Positions 32,690-41,364 of a stretch of 64,000 nt of DNA are shown in pieces. Source of the DNA: Phycisphaeraceae bacterium (GTDB lineage: Bacteria > Planctomycetota > Phycisphaerae > Phycisphaerales > UBA1924); the NCBI GenBank assembly GCA_020639235.1, contig JACKHC010000001.1, positions 310,001 through 374,000 on the forward strand, read 5' to 3'. Position 1 is the first letter of the stretch, and each line of letters opens with the position of its first letter. The notes beneath the pieces were generated by a model. The model worked only from the letters and a program-made list of their open reading frames with translations, was not told where the DNA came from and did not search any database. The position numbers and the translations under genes are program-made.

Positions 32690-33883
32690 TCAGTCGATCG
32701 CGTGCTGGAGCGCGAGGAGCGAGTAGGCGGTGATGAGGACGGGGTTGTCCTCCATCCAGCGGGAGTCGACGGACTTGAAGGAGCCGTCGTCGTTCTGGAG
32801 TGTTGCGAGCCGGTCGATGAGGTCGTTGGCCCAGTCGTGTTCGACGGGTGATGTCTTGGCGTCTTGCGAGTAGACGGGGATGGTGGTCATGCCCCATGCG
32901 TCGAGGGCGCGCGAGAAGGTGACGAAGTAGTAGTAGAGGCCATCGGTGCCGACGCCGGGGTTTTCTTCGAGCGTGTAGTTCTCGCCGATCCAGTGGTAGG
33001 CGGCCTGGACGCGGGGATCGTCGCGGTCGAGGTTGGCGTAGATGTAGGACTTGAATCCGGCGTAGGTGATGGAGCCGTAGGCGCGGAGGCGGGAGATCTT
33101 CGTGCCGTCGTCGAGCGTTTCTTCGATCATGCCGGCTTTGGACTCGCCCTGGCCGATCGTGTCGGTGTTCTCTGCGGTGGCGTAGATGAAGCCGCCCTGA
33201 TTGGTGCCGTCGGCGTAGCTCATGTCATTGAACTCGTCGACCATTTGCGTGCGCTGGAGGAAGACGACGGCGCGCTGGAATGCCTGGTCATCGCAATCGA
33301 CGCCGGCGTCGTGGAGCGCCTGGAGCATGAGGTTGAGGTTGGAGTTGTCGGGGCGGCCGTGATCGCCGTAGCCCACGCCGCCGTAGAAGGGGTGGGACTG
33401 ATCGACCTTGCCGGTCTCGCCTTTCATCTCGTTGGAGTCTTCGCTCCACTGGAGTCTGCGGAGGAAGGGGATGGCTTTCTCGATGGCGTCGCCCGCTCTG
33501 CCGGTGTTGACGCGCGAGAGGGCGCTGACGGAGAGGGCGGTGTTGTAGTTGGCGAGGATCTGGTCGTAGATGCCGCCGTCGGGCTGCTGGAACGAGAGGA
33601 TGAAATCGACTCCTCGTTCGACGGTGGGGTCGTTGGGATCGATGTCGGGCTCCATGAGCAGGCCGTTGAGGACGAGCGCGGAGATGGCGGGAATTTTGGG
33701 GCCCTGCGGCGCGACGGCCCACCCGCCAGTTGCGGGGTCCTGCTGGGCGCGGAGGTAGTCGATGGACTTCTCGATCATCTGCCGGGCCTGGCGGTAGTGG
33801 GCCTCGTCGATGGCGAGTGATGGTGTGACGCACGCGAATGCCGCGAGCGATGCGCTGATCCAGTTGATGGCACGGTTTGTCAT
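32690..33883 (-). CDS. Secreted squalene-cyclase/prenyltransferase-repeat protein
   Basis: 397 residues. A signal peptide (about 1-24, ending SLAIDEAHY) leads into alpha/alpha-toroid repeats with QDPATGGWAV, FQQPDGGIYD, FLRRLQWSED and LATLQNDDGSFKS. Cyclases and prenyltransferases share this fold, but the DxDD catalytic motif of squalene-hopene cyclase is not seen and the protein is exported. A binding or unknown role is more likely than terpenoid cyclisation. GGGAG before ATG 33883 supports the start. A paralogue-like protein lies at 49067 in the MoxR operon. Confidence 0.82.
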   Translation of the reverse strand: MTNRAINWISASLAAFACVTPSLAIDEAHYRQARQMIEKSIDYLRAQQDPATGGWAVAPQGPKIPAISALVLNGLLMEPDIDPNDPTVERGVDFILSFQQPDGGIYDQILANYNTALSVSALSRVNTGRAGDAIEKAIPFLRRLQWSEDSNEMKGETGKVDQSHPFYGGVGYGDHGRPDNSNLNLMLQALHDAGVDCDDQAFQRAVVFLQRTQMVDEFNDMSYADGTNQGGFIYATAENTDTIGQGESKAGMIEETLDDGTKISRLRAYGSITYAGFKSYIYANLDRDDPRVQAAYHWIGENYTLEENPGVGTDGLYYYFVTFSRALDAWGMTTIPVYSQDAKTSPVEHDWANDLIDRLATLQNDDGSFKSVDSRWMEDNPVLITAYSLLALQHAID

Positions 33884-33927
33884 ATCGATTCTCCCGGTTG
33901 GGCACCCCTTTAGACGCTGCACCATTC

Positions 33928-34635
33928 TTACCGGTTTGCCTGCTCGGCGTTGAGGATGACTCCGACGCCCACGACGGCGGCGGTTTCGATGCGCATGGCG
34001 TACGGGCCGAGGGACACGACGGCGGCCCCGGCCTGTTTCGCGGCGGCGAGTTCGGCTTCGTGCCACCCGCCCTCGGGGCCGACGAGGAGTATTACACGCT
34101 GCGCCCCGGTGGGCACATATTGCCCGCCGGTCGCGTCGGCGATGACGAGGCGGGTGTCGGCTTCGGATACGAGCGCATCGGCGAAATCTTGTTTGTCGTC
34201 GATGCGCATGACATGGGCGCGGCCGCACTGCTTGAGTGACTCGACGGCGATGCGCTCGGCGCGGTCGCGTTTGCCCTCGCCCGGATCGACAACGCCGTGC
34301 CTGGTGTTGATCGCGCGCCACGATGCGGCGCCGGCCTGGCTCAGCATGTCGAGCATCTTCTCGAGGCGCGGGCCTTTGGGCGTGGCGCTTGCGACGTCGA
34401 TGGCGGGCGCGATCGGCGCGAGGCGCCGGATGGACTCGATGCGCGCGACCAGGCGGTTCTTGCGGACCTCGGTGAGGGTGGCGTGGGCGATGGCGCCGGC
34501 GCCGTCGAAGAGGTCGATAGGGTCGCCCACGCGGGCGCGTTTGACCTTTGCGGCATGCTCGGCCTCGGGGCCCGCGATCTCGGTGAGGGGTTCCGATATC
34601 CCGTTTGGCCCGGCGTAGACGGCGTGGTGACGCAT
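33928..34635 (-). CDS. rsmE: 16S rRNA m3U1498 methyltransferase
   Basis: 235 residues, the normal length. It methylates N3 of U1498 in 16S rRNA using S-adenosylmethionine, with a SPOUT knotted fold. The knot motifs ILLVGPEGGWHEAEL and SLGPYAMRIETAAV are clear, as is the N-terminal PUA-like part (HAAKVKRARVGDPIDLFDGAG). It lies 44 bases upstream of the squalene-cyclase-like gene and diverges from the acidic protein gene. Confidence 0.95.
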   Translation of the reverse strand: MRHHAVYAGPNGISEPLTEIAGPEAEHAAKVKRARVGDPIDLFDGAGAIAHATLTEVRKNRLVARIESIRRLAPIAPAIDVASATPKGPRLEKMLDMLSQAGAASWRAINTRHGVVDPGEGKRDRAERIAVESLKQCGRAHVMRIDDKQDFADALVSEADTRLVIADATGGQYVPTGAQRVILLVGPEGGWHEAELAAAKQAGAAVVSLGPYAMRIETAAVVGVGVILNAEQANR

Positions 34636-34736
34636 CTGAAAGTGGTTCCGATCGGTGGTTCTGGTGTCGTTTCCGGGCCTTGACCCTTGAGTCGGAGGCG
34701 GTCGGGGTCGATCATTTCACGGTACCGGATTCACCC

Positions 34737-35708
34737 ATGGCCCAACCAGACACCCCATCCGCGAAGGGGCATATGCCCGACGACGATCTGGACAAGCAGA
34801 TCGAGGACATGCTCGAGACGATCGAGGCGGGTTCTGATGCGCTCTTTGATGCGGTGAACGAGGCGAGCGCGGAGTCGTCCGACGCGGCGTTCGGTGAGAT
34901 TACGGACTCGATCGTGGACGATGAGAGCGCTTTGGGCGTCGATGCGCCGGTAGCGCAGTCGCCCGATTCGGATGATTCGTGGCTTTCGGCGACAGGACCG
35001 GAGCCGGTTAGCGGCGCGTCCGAGATCGACAACGCTGTGGGCGATGCGCTGGCGGAGGCGGACGCGGCGCTCGACGAGGTGGTGGAGGACGATGGCGCTT
35101 CGGCGTCGGGCGCTGAACTCGATGCGGCGATCGCGGAAGCGGTGGCGGACGCCGAGGGCGCGGTCGATCGGAACGCATTTGATCCCCCCACGCGCGATGC
35201 CGCGCCGATCGACGCGGAGGATGACGAGGTTGCGGCGGCGATCGAGAAGGATGTCGCGCGCGAGTTGGCATCGCAGACGGGCGAACTCGAAGCGATCGAA
35301 GACTTGTCGGAGTCGGTCGCGGTGGAGGTCGCAACGGAGTCTGAGGCCGATGCGTCGGCTGATGAGCCGGAGGCGCCCCATGCTGAGCCCGCATCGCGGG
35401 CCGATGCCGGCGCGAAGTCTTCCAAGCCGGTGGATGGGGGCGTGCCCGTGGCCGAGCCGAGTGGCGAGCCCGCGAAGTCGGATGCGCCCGTGGACGTGAA
35501 GACTCGGCCCGGCGCTCGGCTGATTCCTGCGGCCCGATCGGTGTGGGCGAAGGTGAGTCCGATCTCGGTGAAGGTGGGCGCGGCGGCCGCGCATGGCGTG
35601 AGCCGCCCGCTGGTGATGCTCTCGCCCGCGACGCGTGATTACGTGGGGTACGCGGCGGCGGTGACGGCGTTTATGGGTGTGTGCGTGTGGGTGTTCTCGC
35701 TGATCTGA
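34737..35708 (+). CDS. Highly acidic protein with one C-terminal membrane helix
   Basis: 323 residues. Residues 1-230 are very rich in Asp, Glu, Ala and Ser with no folded-domain motif (for example NAVGDALAEADAALDEVVED). Residues 255-300 are basic and Pro/Ala-containing, and the last about 20 (YAAAVTAFMGVCVWVFSLI) form a tail anchor. The large acidic part is expected on the cytoplasmic side. I know no function. ATG 34737 is used; the frame upstream of it overlaps the rsmE promoter region. Confidence 0.65.
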   Translation: MAQPDTPSAKGHMPDDDLDKQIEDMLETIEAGSDALFDAVNEASAESSDAAFGEITDSIVDDESALGVDAPVAQSPDSDDSWLSATGPEPVSGASEIDNAVGDALAEADAALDEVVEDDGASASGAELDAAIAEAVADAEGAVDRNAFDPPTRDAAPIDAEDDEVAAAIEKDVARELASQTGELEAIEDLSESVAVEVATESEADASADEPEAPHAEPASRADAGAKSSKPVDGGVPVAEPSGEPAKSDAPVDVKTRPGARLIPAARSVWAKVSPISVKVGAAAAHGVSRPLVMLSPATRDYVGYAAAVTAFMGVCVWVFSLI

Positions 35709-35717
35709 TCGGCCCGG

Positions 35718-35723
35718 TACACT
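35718..35723 (+). promoter_or_regulatory. Candidate leaderless -10 box of the dehydrogenase gene
   Basis: TACACT ends 6 bases before ATG 35730, with no Shine-Dalgarno between. A good -35 is not evident. Confidence 0.4.
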
Positions 35724-35729
35724 TGGCGC

Positions 35730-36758
35730 ATGAGCGCGCCTGTCATGACGCTAGCGGTCTTCAACGAACGCGCCCGGTGGTCGTTGCCCGAGGGGTTGGT
35801 CGATCGTCTGCGTGATGCGGCGGGAGATCGGGCGCAGATTCGGGCGGCGACGACGCGGGCGCAGCTGCTCGAACAGTTGCCCGGTACTGACTATCTCGTC
35901 GGCTTCCCGCTGACGGACGAGCAGTTTGCGCAGCAGGGCGGCGAGCTCAAGTGGATTCAGCTCACGGGTTCGGGCGGCGATCTGACGCCGACGCTCATCG
36001 GTGCGATGGACCGCGGCGTGCGTATCACTTCAGCGGCATCGATTCGCGCGCCGCAGGTTGCCGAGCACGCCATGGCGCTGCTTCTGACGCTCTTCCGTCG
36101 GCTGGACCTCACGATGCGCGCGCAGACGGAGCATCGGTGGGCTTCGACGGATGTCGCGCCGCAGATCCGCAACCTCTCGGGCGCGACTGTGGGGCTGATC
36201 GCTGTGGGATGCATCGGGCAGGAGATCGCCCAGCGGCTCAAGGCGTTTGGCGTGACGGTGGTCGCGACGCGGCGGGACCCTTCGAACCCGTACATGTATG
36301 TGGACCAGGTGGTCCCGACGGAGCGGATCAACGACCTGATGGAGATGTGCGACGCGATCATCGTCGCGACGCCACGCATCCCCGCGACGGACGACCTGAT
36401 CGGTGCGCGTCAGTTCAAGGTGATGCGTCCGGGCATGGTGCTGATCGATGTGGGCCGCGGCGGGGTGGTGAACCAGAACGCGATGCTCGATGCGCTGCGT
36501 CGGGGTCGATTGGCGGCGGCGGGTCTGGATGTGTTCGCGACCGAGCCGCTCCCGCCGGCGTCGCCGCTTTGGACGATGCCGAATGTGATCGTGACGCCTC
36601 ACATCAGCGCCGCGAGCCCGCATTACTGGGAGCACGCGGTGGAGGTGATCGCGACGAACCTCAACCGGATGCTCTCGGGCGAGCCGATGATCGACGAGAT
36701 CACGCATGAATGGCTCGATCAGCTGAAGCCGCGGAAGAGCGAAGCCGCCTCGCGATGA
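35730..36758 (+). CDS. D-isomer-specific 2-hydroxyacid dehydrogenase
   Basis: 342 residues. Fold with N-terminal substrate part (LPGTDYLVGFPLTDEQ) and NAD-binding part from about residue 105. The dinucleotide loop reads GLIAVGCIGQEIAQRL, with Ala-Val-Gly-Cys in place of the usual GxGxIG start. Catalytic Arg in VATPRIPATDDLIG, Glu in ATEPLPPASPLW and His in VTPHISAAS are present. The family reduces or oxidises 2-hydroxy acids such as glycerate, but the substrate cannot be named. Its stop overlaps the comEC start (ATGA). Confidence 0.9.
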   Translation: MSAPVMTLAVFNERARWSLPEGLVDRLRDAAGDRAQIRAATTRAQLLEQLPGTDYLVGFPLTDEQFAQQGGELKWIQLTGSGGDLTPTLIGAMDRGVRITSAASIRAPQVAEHAMALLLTLFRRLDLTMRAQTEHRWASTDVAPQIRNLSGATVGLIAVGCIGQEIAQRLKAFGVTVVATRRDPSNPYMYVDQVVPTERINDLMEMCDAIIVATPRIPATDDLIGARQFKVMRPGMVLIDVGRGGVVNQNAMLDALRRGRLAAAGLDVFATEPLPPASPLWTMPNVIVTPHISAASPHYWEHAVEVIATNLNRMLSGEPMIDEITHEWLDQLKPRKSEAASR

Positions 36759-39235
36759 GCACGGGAGCCCCACCGCGCGGGCGTGTGGCGCGGCGCGCCC
36801 TGTGGGCGGCCGTCCTGTTCTGGGTTGGGATTTGCATCGCGCGGTCGTCGCCAGGGCTGGCGGTGGGGCCCGCGATGTTTTTGGGTTCGGGGGCGCTGGC
36901 GATGCTGGCGATTGTCGCTGGGCGGGGTGCCCGTGGTGCCGCGCTCCTGTCGATTGCGTGTGTGGGGATGGGTTTGGCGGTGTACGGCGGTCGGGCGCAC
37001 ACGGTGCGGGGCGACTCAATTCTGCACTTCCTGCCCGATGCGCCGGCCCTTATGGAGGTCGAGGGCGTGGTGGCATCAACACCGATGATGACGCGCTCGC
37101 AGCGCGGATCGCTCGCTTCCTTTGCGCGCTACGACCCGATCGCGACACGGTTCACGCTCCGGTGCACGCGGATGATGCCGGCCGACGGCGGCTGGCGGCG
37201 TGTGACGGGCCGGCTGCTCGTGAAAGTCAGCGGTGAAGCGGATGGACTGAATACAGGGGACCGCGTGACACTGAAGGGGTTGGCGTCGCGGTTTCGATCG
37301 CCGGGCAACCCGGGCGGGTTCGACGCGCCGGCGTTCTACGCGCAGCAGGATGTGCGGGGGCGGATGTCGCTGGCGTCGCCCGGGCTGATTGAGATCGTGG
37401 ATGCATCGCGGCCGGGGATCGTTGAGGGAGTGCGCGCCGAGGCGCTGGCGTTTCTGGATGAGGACAACGCGGATCGGAGTGAGACACGGGCGCTGCTGGC
37501 TGCGCTGTTGCTCGGGCAGCGTGACGACGACATCGGGCAGACGGGCCCGGCGTTCCGCCGGTTGGGGATCGCGCACATTCTGGCGATCTCGGGGCTGCAC
37601 CTGGGGTTGGTGGCGGGCGCGATGGTGCTGCTGCTGCGGCTGATCGGCGATCATCCGCGGCTGGAGTCGCTGGTGGTGCTGGTGACGCTGATTGCGGCGC
37701 TGGTACTGATCCCGGCGCGCGCGCCGATCTTGCGGGCCGCCTTGATGCTGGGTGCGTTCTTCGGCGCGGAGTGCGCCGGGAGGCGGTACGACCGGTTGAA
37801 CTCGCTCGCGCTGGTCGCGATTGCTGTGCTCTTGTGGAGGCCGAGTGAGTTGTTCTCGGCGGGGTTCCAGTTGAGTTTCGGTGCGGTGGCGGCGCTGCTG
37901 GTCATCACGCCGATCCTGCGGGAGCGTTTGTTCGGCGAACGGGACCTGCACGCGGAGGACCATCTCGGGCGTTGGGTGCTTTCGGGCGCGAAGACGACCT
38001 TTGCGGCATCGCTGTGCGCGTGGGGCGTGACGACGCCGTTGGCCGCGTACCACTTCGGTGTGTTCACGCCGTTCGGCGCGCCGGCGACGGTACTGCTGTC
38101 GATTCCGGTGGCACTGACGCTTGTGGCGGGGTATGCGTCGATGATTGTGTCGGCGGCCGTGCCGGCGCTGGAAGCGACACTTCACGATGTTGTGTTTGCG
38201 ATGGGCGGCGGGTTGCGTGCGATGGTGCTGGCGCTGGATGCGCGGGCGTGGGCCGTGGTGTCGCTCCCGCGGTTGTCGATTCCGTGGGCGGTCGCGGCGA
38301 CGGGCGCGGTGGTTTGGTGGATGGTGCGCGGGTCGTGGCGTGACGGGAAGACGATCGCGCTGACGGCGATTGTGGCGGTGTGGACCGGGTGGCGGATTCT
38401 CGGCGTGTCGCTCCCGGGTGATGTGGTGTTCCGGGTTGATGCGCTGGATGTGGGGGATGGGTCGTGTTATCTGTTGCGGTCGGGCGATGAGGCGGTGATG
38501 TTTGATTGCGGCTCGACCTGGTTCGGGATGGGTGAGAGTTCGATTCCTCAGGCGGTGCGGGCGCTGGGGAGCGCTCCGGTGCGGACGGTGATCGTGTCGC
38601 ACGCGGACACGGATCATTACTCGGCGCTGCTTGATGCTGCGGGCCCGATGGGTGTGCGGCGGATCGTCACGACGCAACAGTTCTTGGACGAAGCGGCGGG
38701 GGAGGCGGGCGGCGCGAGCGCGTATCTGCTGCGCGAACTGGCGGCGCGGGGAATCGAGGTGCGGACGGTGGCGCGCGGCGACACGATCGCGGTGGGTGAT
38801 GTGGCGATGGAGGTGTTGTGGCCGCCAGCGGATGCGGCGTTCGCGAAGGACAATGATGCGTCGATCGTGTTGTTGGTGCGGGTGCCGACGGTTTCTGGTG
38901 AGCGGACCGTGTTGCTGACGGGCGACATCGAGCGCGAGGCGATGGACGGTGTTATGCCCGCGCTGCGCGGCGAGCGGATTGATGCGATGGAGGCGCCGCA
39001 CCACGGGAGCGCGCGGGACTTCGCGGCGGAGTTCGTGATGGCGCTGGACCCGGGGGTGGTGGTTCAGTCGACGGGGTTCACGCGGGTGGACGACCCGCGA
39101 TGGGCGGAGGTGCGCGAGGGGCGGGCGTGGTTTGCCACGGCGCGGGACGGGGCGGTGACGATTCGGGTCATGCGTAGGGGTGAGGTTGTCGGCGGGGCGT
39201 TCCGGAGCGGCGGGGATCGGGGATTACCGGACTAA
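36755..39235 (+). CDS. comEC: ComEC/Rec2-type DNA-uptake channel protein
   Basis: 826 residues. The order is two or three N-terminal helices with a DUF4131 region (TGRLLVKVSG, FRSPGNPGGFDAPAFY), the Competence membrane domain (RRLGIAHILAISGLHLGLVAG, FSAGFQLSFGAVAALLV, TTPLAAYHFGVFTPFGAPATVL) and a C-terminal metallo-beta-lactamase domain (VDALDVGDGSCYLLR, VIVSHADTDHYSALL, LLTGDIEREAM, EAPHHGSARD). ComEC moves single-stranded DNA across the inner membrane in natural transformation. The start overlaps the upstream stop, so translation is probably coupled. No other competence gene is in the window. Confidence 0.95.
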   Translation: MSTGAPPRGRVARRALWAAVLFWVGICIARSSPGLAVGPAMFLGSGALAMLAIVAGRGARGAALLSIACVGMGLAVYGGRAHTVRGDSILHFLPDAPALMEVEGVVASTPMMTRSQRGSLASFARYDPIATRFTLRCTRMMPADGGWRRVTGRLLVKVSGEADGLNTGDRVTLKGLASRFRSPGNPGGFDAPAFYAQQDVRGRMSLASPGLIEIVDASRPGIVEGVRAEALAFLDEDNADRSETRALLAALLLGQRDDDIGQTGPAFRRLGIAHILAISGLHLGLVAGAMVLLLRLIGDHPRLESLVVLVTLIAALVLIPARAPILRAALMLGAFFGAECAGRRYDRLNSLALVAIAVLLWRPSELFSAGFQLSFGAVAALLVITPILRERLFGERDLHAEDHLGRWVLSGAKTTFAASLCAWGVTTPLAAYHFGVFTPFGAPATVLLSIPVALTLVAGYASMIVSAAVPALEATLHDVVFAMGGGLRAMVLALDARAWAVVSLPRLSIPWAVAATGAVVWWMVRGSWRDGKTIALTAIVAVWTGWRILGVSLPGDVVFRVDALDVGDGSCYLLRSGDEAVMFDCGSTWFGMGESSIPQAVRALGSAPVRTVIVSHADTDHYSALLDAAGPMGVRRIVTTQQFLDEAAGEAGGASAYLLRELAARGIEVRTVARGDTIAVGDVAMEVLWPPADAAFAKDNDASIVLLVRVPTVSGERTVLLTGDIEREAMDGVMPALRGERIDAMEAPHHGSARDFAAEFVMALDPGVVVQSTGFTRVDDPRWAEVREGRAWFATARDGAVTIRVMRRGEVVGGAFRSGGDRGLPD

Positions 39236-39236
39236 C

Positions 39237-39257
39237 GCCGAACAATCGCGGTTCGGC
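39237..39257 (+). terminator. Hairpin just after comEC
   Basis: GCCGAAC-AATCGCG-GTTCGGC is a perfect 7-bp stem starting 2 bases after the stop codon, followed only by TT. It could be a weak terminator. Confidence 0.4.
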
Positions 39258-39286
39258 TTGGCCGGGCGCGATTCTCCCCCTAGATT
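39258..39286 (+). promoter_or_regulatory. Candidate promoter of ybeY
   Basis: TTGGCC, a 17-base spacer and TAGATT. This gives a leader of about 55 bases, which contains a GGGTGCG/CGCACCC dyad at 39296-39329. Confidence 0.45.
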
Positions 39287-39349
39287 TACACGCACGGGTG
39301 CGGGTGGCGTTGGCGTGGCCGGCGCACCCGGCCGACCAAGAAACAGACA

Positions 39350-39979
39350 ATGAACGCAGAACCCAGAAGTGTGACGCAACGCGGCGAGGACGAACCCTCG
39401 TCGACCGACGATCCGGGGCCTAGTCGGTCCGGCGGCGCTGATGCGCGGGCCGGAACCGAAGAGGCGGCGGTCATTCTCGATCCGAACCGGTTGCTGACCG
39501 AAGGCGGCGTGTCGTGGCTCGGTGCGATGTCGCGCGCGGCGGTGGCGCATCTCGGGCTGACGGGCGAGGTGCGCGTTCGCCTGGTGGACGACGAGGAGAT
39601 GAGCCGGGCGCACCGGGCGTATTGCGGCGTGCCGGGCACGACGGATGTGATCACCTTCAGTCTCTCTGAGGACGAGTCGGTGCTGGACGCCGACCTGTTC
39701 GTGTGCGTCGATGAGGCGCGGCGGCAGGCGGATCAGCGCGGGATTCGGGTTGAGCGGGAACTGCTGTTGTATGTGATTCACGGCGTGGTGCACTGCATGG
39801 GGCACGACGACCACGACGAGCGGGACGCGGCGCGGATGCACGAGATCGAGGATGAGGTGCTGACCGCGCTGGGCGTGGGCGCGACGTACGCGACACAGAC
39901 CGGTGCGGCGGAATCGCCCACGATCGGGCGGACCTCATCGACACTCGCGCCGGGGGGCGTGACGGAGAATCGAGCGTAG
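39350..39979 (+). CDS. ybeY: YbeY-type rRNA maturation endoribonuclease
   Basis: 209 residues with a non-conserved N-terminal extension of about 40 and a tail of about 35. The family matures the 16S rRNA 3' end and controls ribosome quality. Conserved blocks are RLVDDEEMSRAHRAYCGVPGTTDVITFSL and the zinc motif HGVVHCMGHDDHD (144-156). The third ligand is usually in GYDH; here the order is GHDDH, one residue later. It is followed without a gap by the CorC-like gene, a pairing seen in many bacteria. Confidence 0.93.
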   Translation: MNAEPRSVTQRGEDEPSSTDDPGPSRSGGADARAGTEEAAVILDPNRLLTEGGVSWLGAMSRAAVAHLGLTGEVRVRLVDDEEMSRAHRAYCGVPGTTDVITFSLSEDESVLDADLFVCVDEARRQADQRGIRVERELLLYVIHGVVHCMGHDDHDERDAARMHEIEDEVLTALGVGATYATQTGAAESPTIGRTSSTLAPGGVTENRA

Positions 39980-41335
39980 ATGTTGATCGACGTCGTGATC
40001 GCGGTTGTGGTGGCTGTGTTCGGGCTATTCGTCTCGTCGCTGCACTATGCGTTGGGCGATTTCTCGTGGCGGAAGCTCGAGGAGTTGTGCGAGAAGAACG
40101 GGGGGACTGGGGCGATCGACCCGATCGTGAACGACTCGGAGTCGTACGCGCTGTCGATGGGCGCGCTGCGGTCGCTCTTTGTGGTGATTCTGGTGTGCGC
40201 GGTGTGCTACGGCGCGCTGGAGTCGCTTGTCTTGCTCAAAGACGAGGGCGCGGCGATCCACCCGGTGGGTGCGTTCGCGATCGGCGGCGCGGTGTCGCTC
40301 GTGCTGATCGTGCTGCTGTTCGTAATCCTGCCGATCTCGATCGCGGAGCACGCGGGTGAGCGGCTGATTCACGCGTCGCCCGGCTTCATCAAGTTCGTGC
40401 ACGGGATCATGACGCCGCTCCGCGCGCTGGCTTTTCTTGACAAGGCGATCGAGCGGTTGGCGGGGCGGGCGCATGTGACGGAGAAGGAAGAGGCCGAGGA
40501 CGAGCTTCTTTCCGTTGCGGCGGAGGCGGAGCGCGAGGGCACGCTGCAGGATTACGAGAAGCAGATGATCGAGTCGATTGTGCGGCTGTCGAGCAAGACG
40601 GTCGAGGAGATGATGACGCCCCGCACGGAGATCGAGGGCTTCGAGCTGACGGACGATCTGGCGTTCATCCGCGACTTCATCGAGAAGGCGGGGCATTCGC
40701 GGATTCCGGTGTACGAGGGCGACTACGACCACATCGCGGGGATTCTGTACGCGAAGGACCTGCTGAAGTACCTGGGCGTGCCGAACAAGCCGTTCCACCT
40801 GAAGCCGATTCTGCGCGAGGCGCTGTTCGTGCCCGAGAGCAAGTCGGCGCACGAGCTGCTTGTGGACCTGCAGCAGCGGAAGGTGCACATGGCGATCGTC
40901 CTCGATGAGTACGGCGGCACGACGGGGCTCATCACCTTCGAGGACATCCTCGAAGAGATTGTCGGCGAGATCTACGACGAGTACGAGCCCGAGGATGAGT
41001 CGGAGCCGGATATCCATGTCGATGTGGCGACGCGGAGCGCGAAGATGCACGCGCGGGCCACGATCGAGGACGCGAACGAGGCGCTGGAGGCGATCGGCAT
41101 CGAGCTGCCCGAGAGCGAGGATTACGACACGGTGGGCGGGTACGTGCTGGCGGAACTGGGGCGCATCCCCCAGCCCGGCGAGACGGTGGCGCACAACGGG
41201 TTTGTGATGACGGTGCTGGAGGCGGAGTCGACGCGCGTGAGTCTGCTGCGGATCGAGGCGGTCGAGCCGGCGGCGGAGAGCGCCGAGGCGGCGGCTCTTG
41301 AGGCGAACGGCAACGGTCGCGAGGGTGGGAAGTAG
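39980..41335 (+). CDS. CorC/HlyC-type CNNM-domain transporter-associated protein
   Basis: 451 residues. N-terminal membrane (CNNM/DUF21) domain with about four helices to residue 150, a cytoplasmic CBS pair from EEMMTPRTEIEGFEL through HMAIVLDEYGGTTGLITFEDILEEIVGEIYDE, and the C-terminal CorC-HlyC domain (YDTVGGYVLAELGRIPQPGETV). Such proteins are linked with magnesium or cobalt efflux or with gliding and haemolysin relatives. The start codon directly abuts the ybeY stop, so they are co-translated. Confidence 0.92.
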   Translation: MLIDVVIAVVVAVFGLFVSSLHYALGDFSWRKLEELCEKNGGTGAIDPIVNDSESYALSMGALRSLFVVILVCAVCYGALESLVLLKDEGAAIHPVGAFAIGGAVSLVLIVLLFVILPISIAEHAGERLIHASPGFIKFVHGIMTPLRALAFLDKAIERLAGRAHVTEKEEAEDELLSVAAEAEREGTLQDYEKQMIESIVRLSSKTVEEMMTPRTEIEGFELTDDLAFIRDFIEKAGHSRIPVYEGDYDHIAGILYAKDLLKYLGVPNKPFHLKPILREALFVPESKSAHELLVDLQQRKVHMAIVLDEYGGTTGLITFEDILEEIVGEIYDEYEPEDESEPDIHVDVATRSAKMHARATIEDANEALEAIGIELPESEDYDTVGGYVLAELGRIPQPGETVAHNGFVMTVLEAESTRVSLLRIEAVEPAAESAEAAALEANGNGREGGK

Positions 41336-41364
41336 GGGCTCACGGGTGGCCGCGGAGTGCGGGC

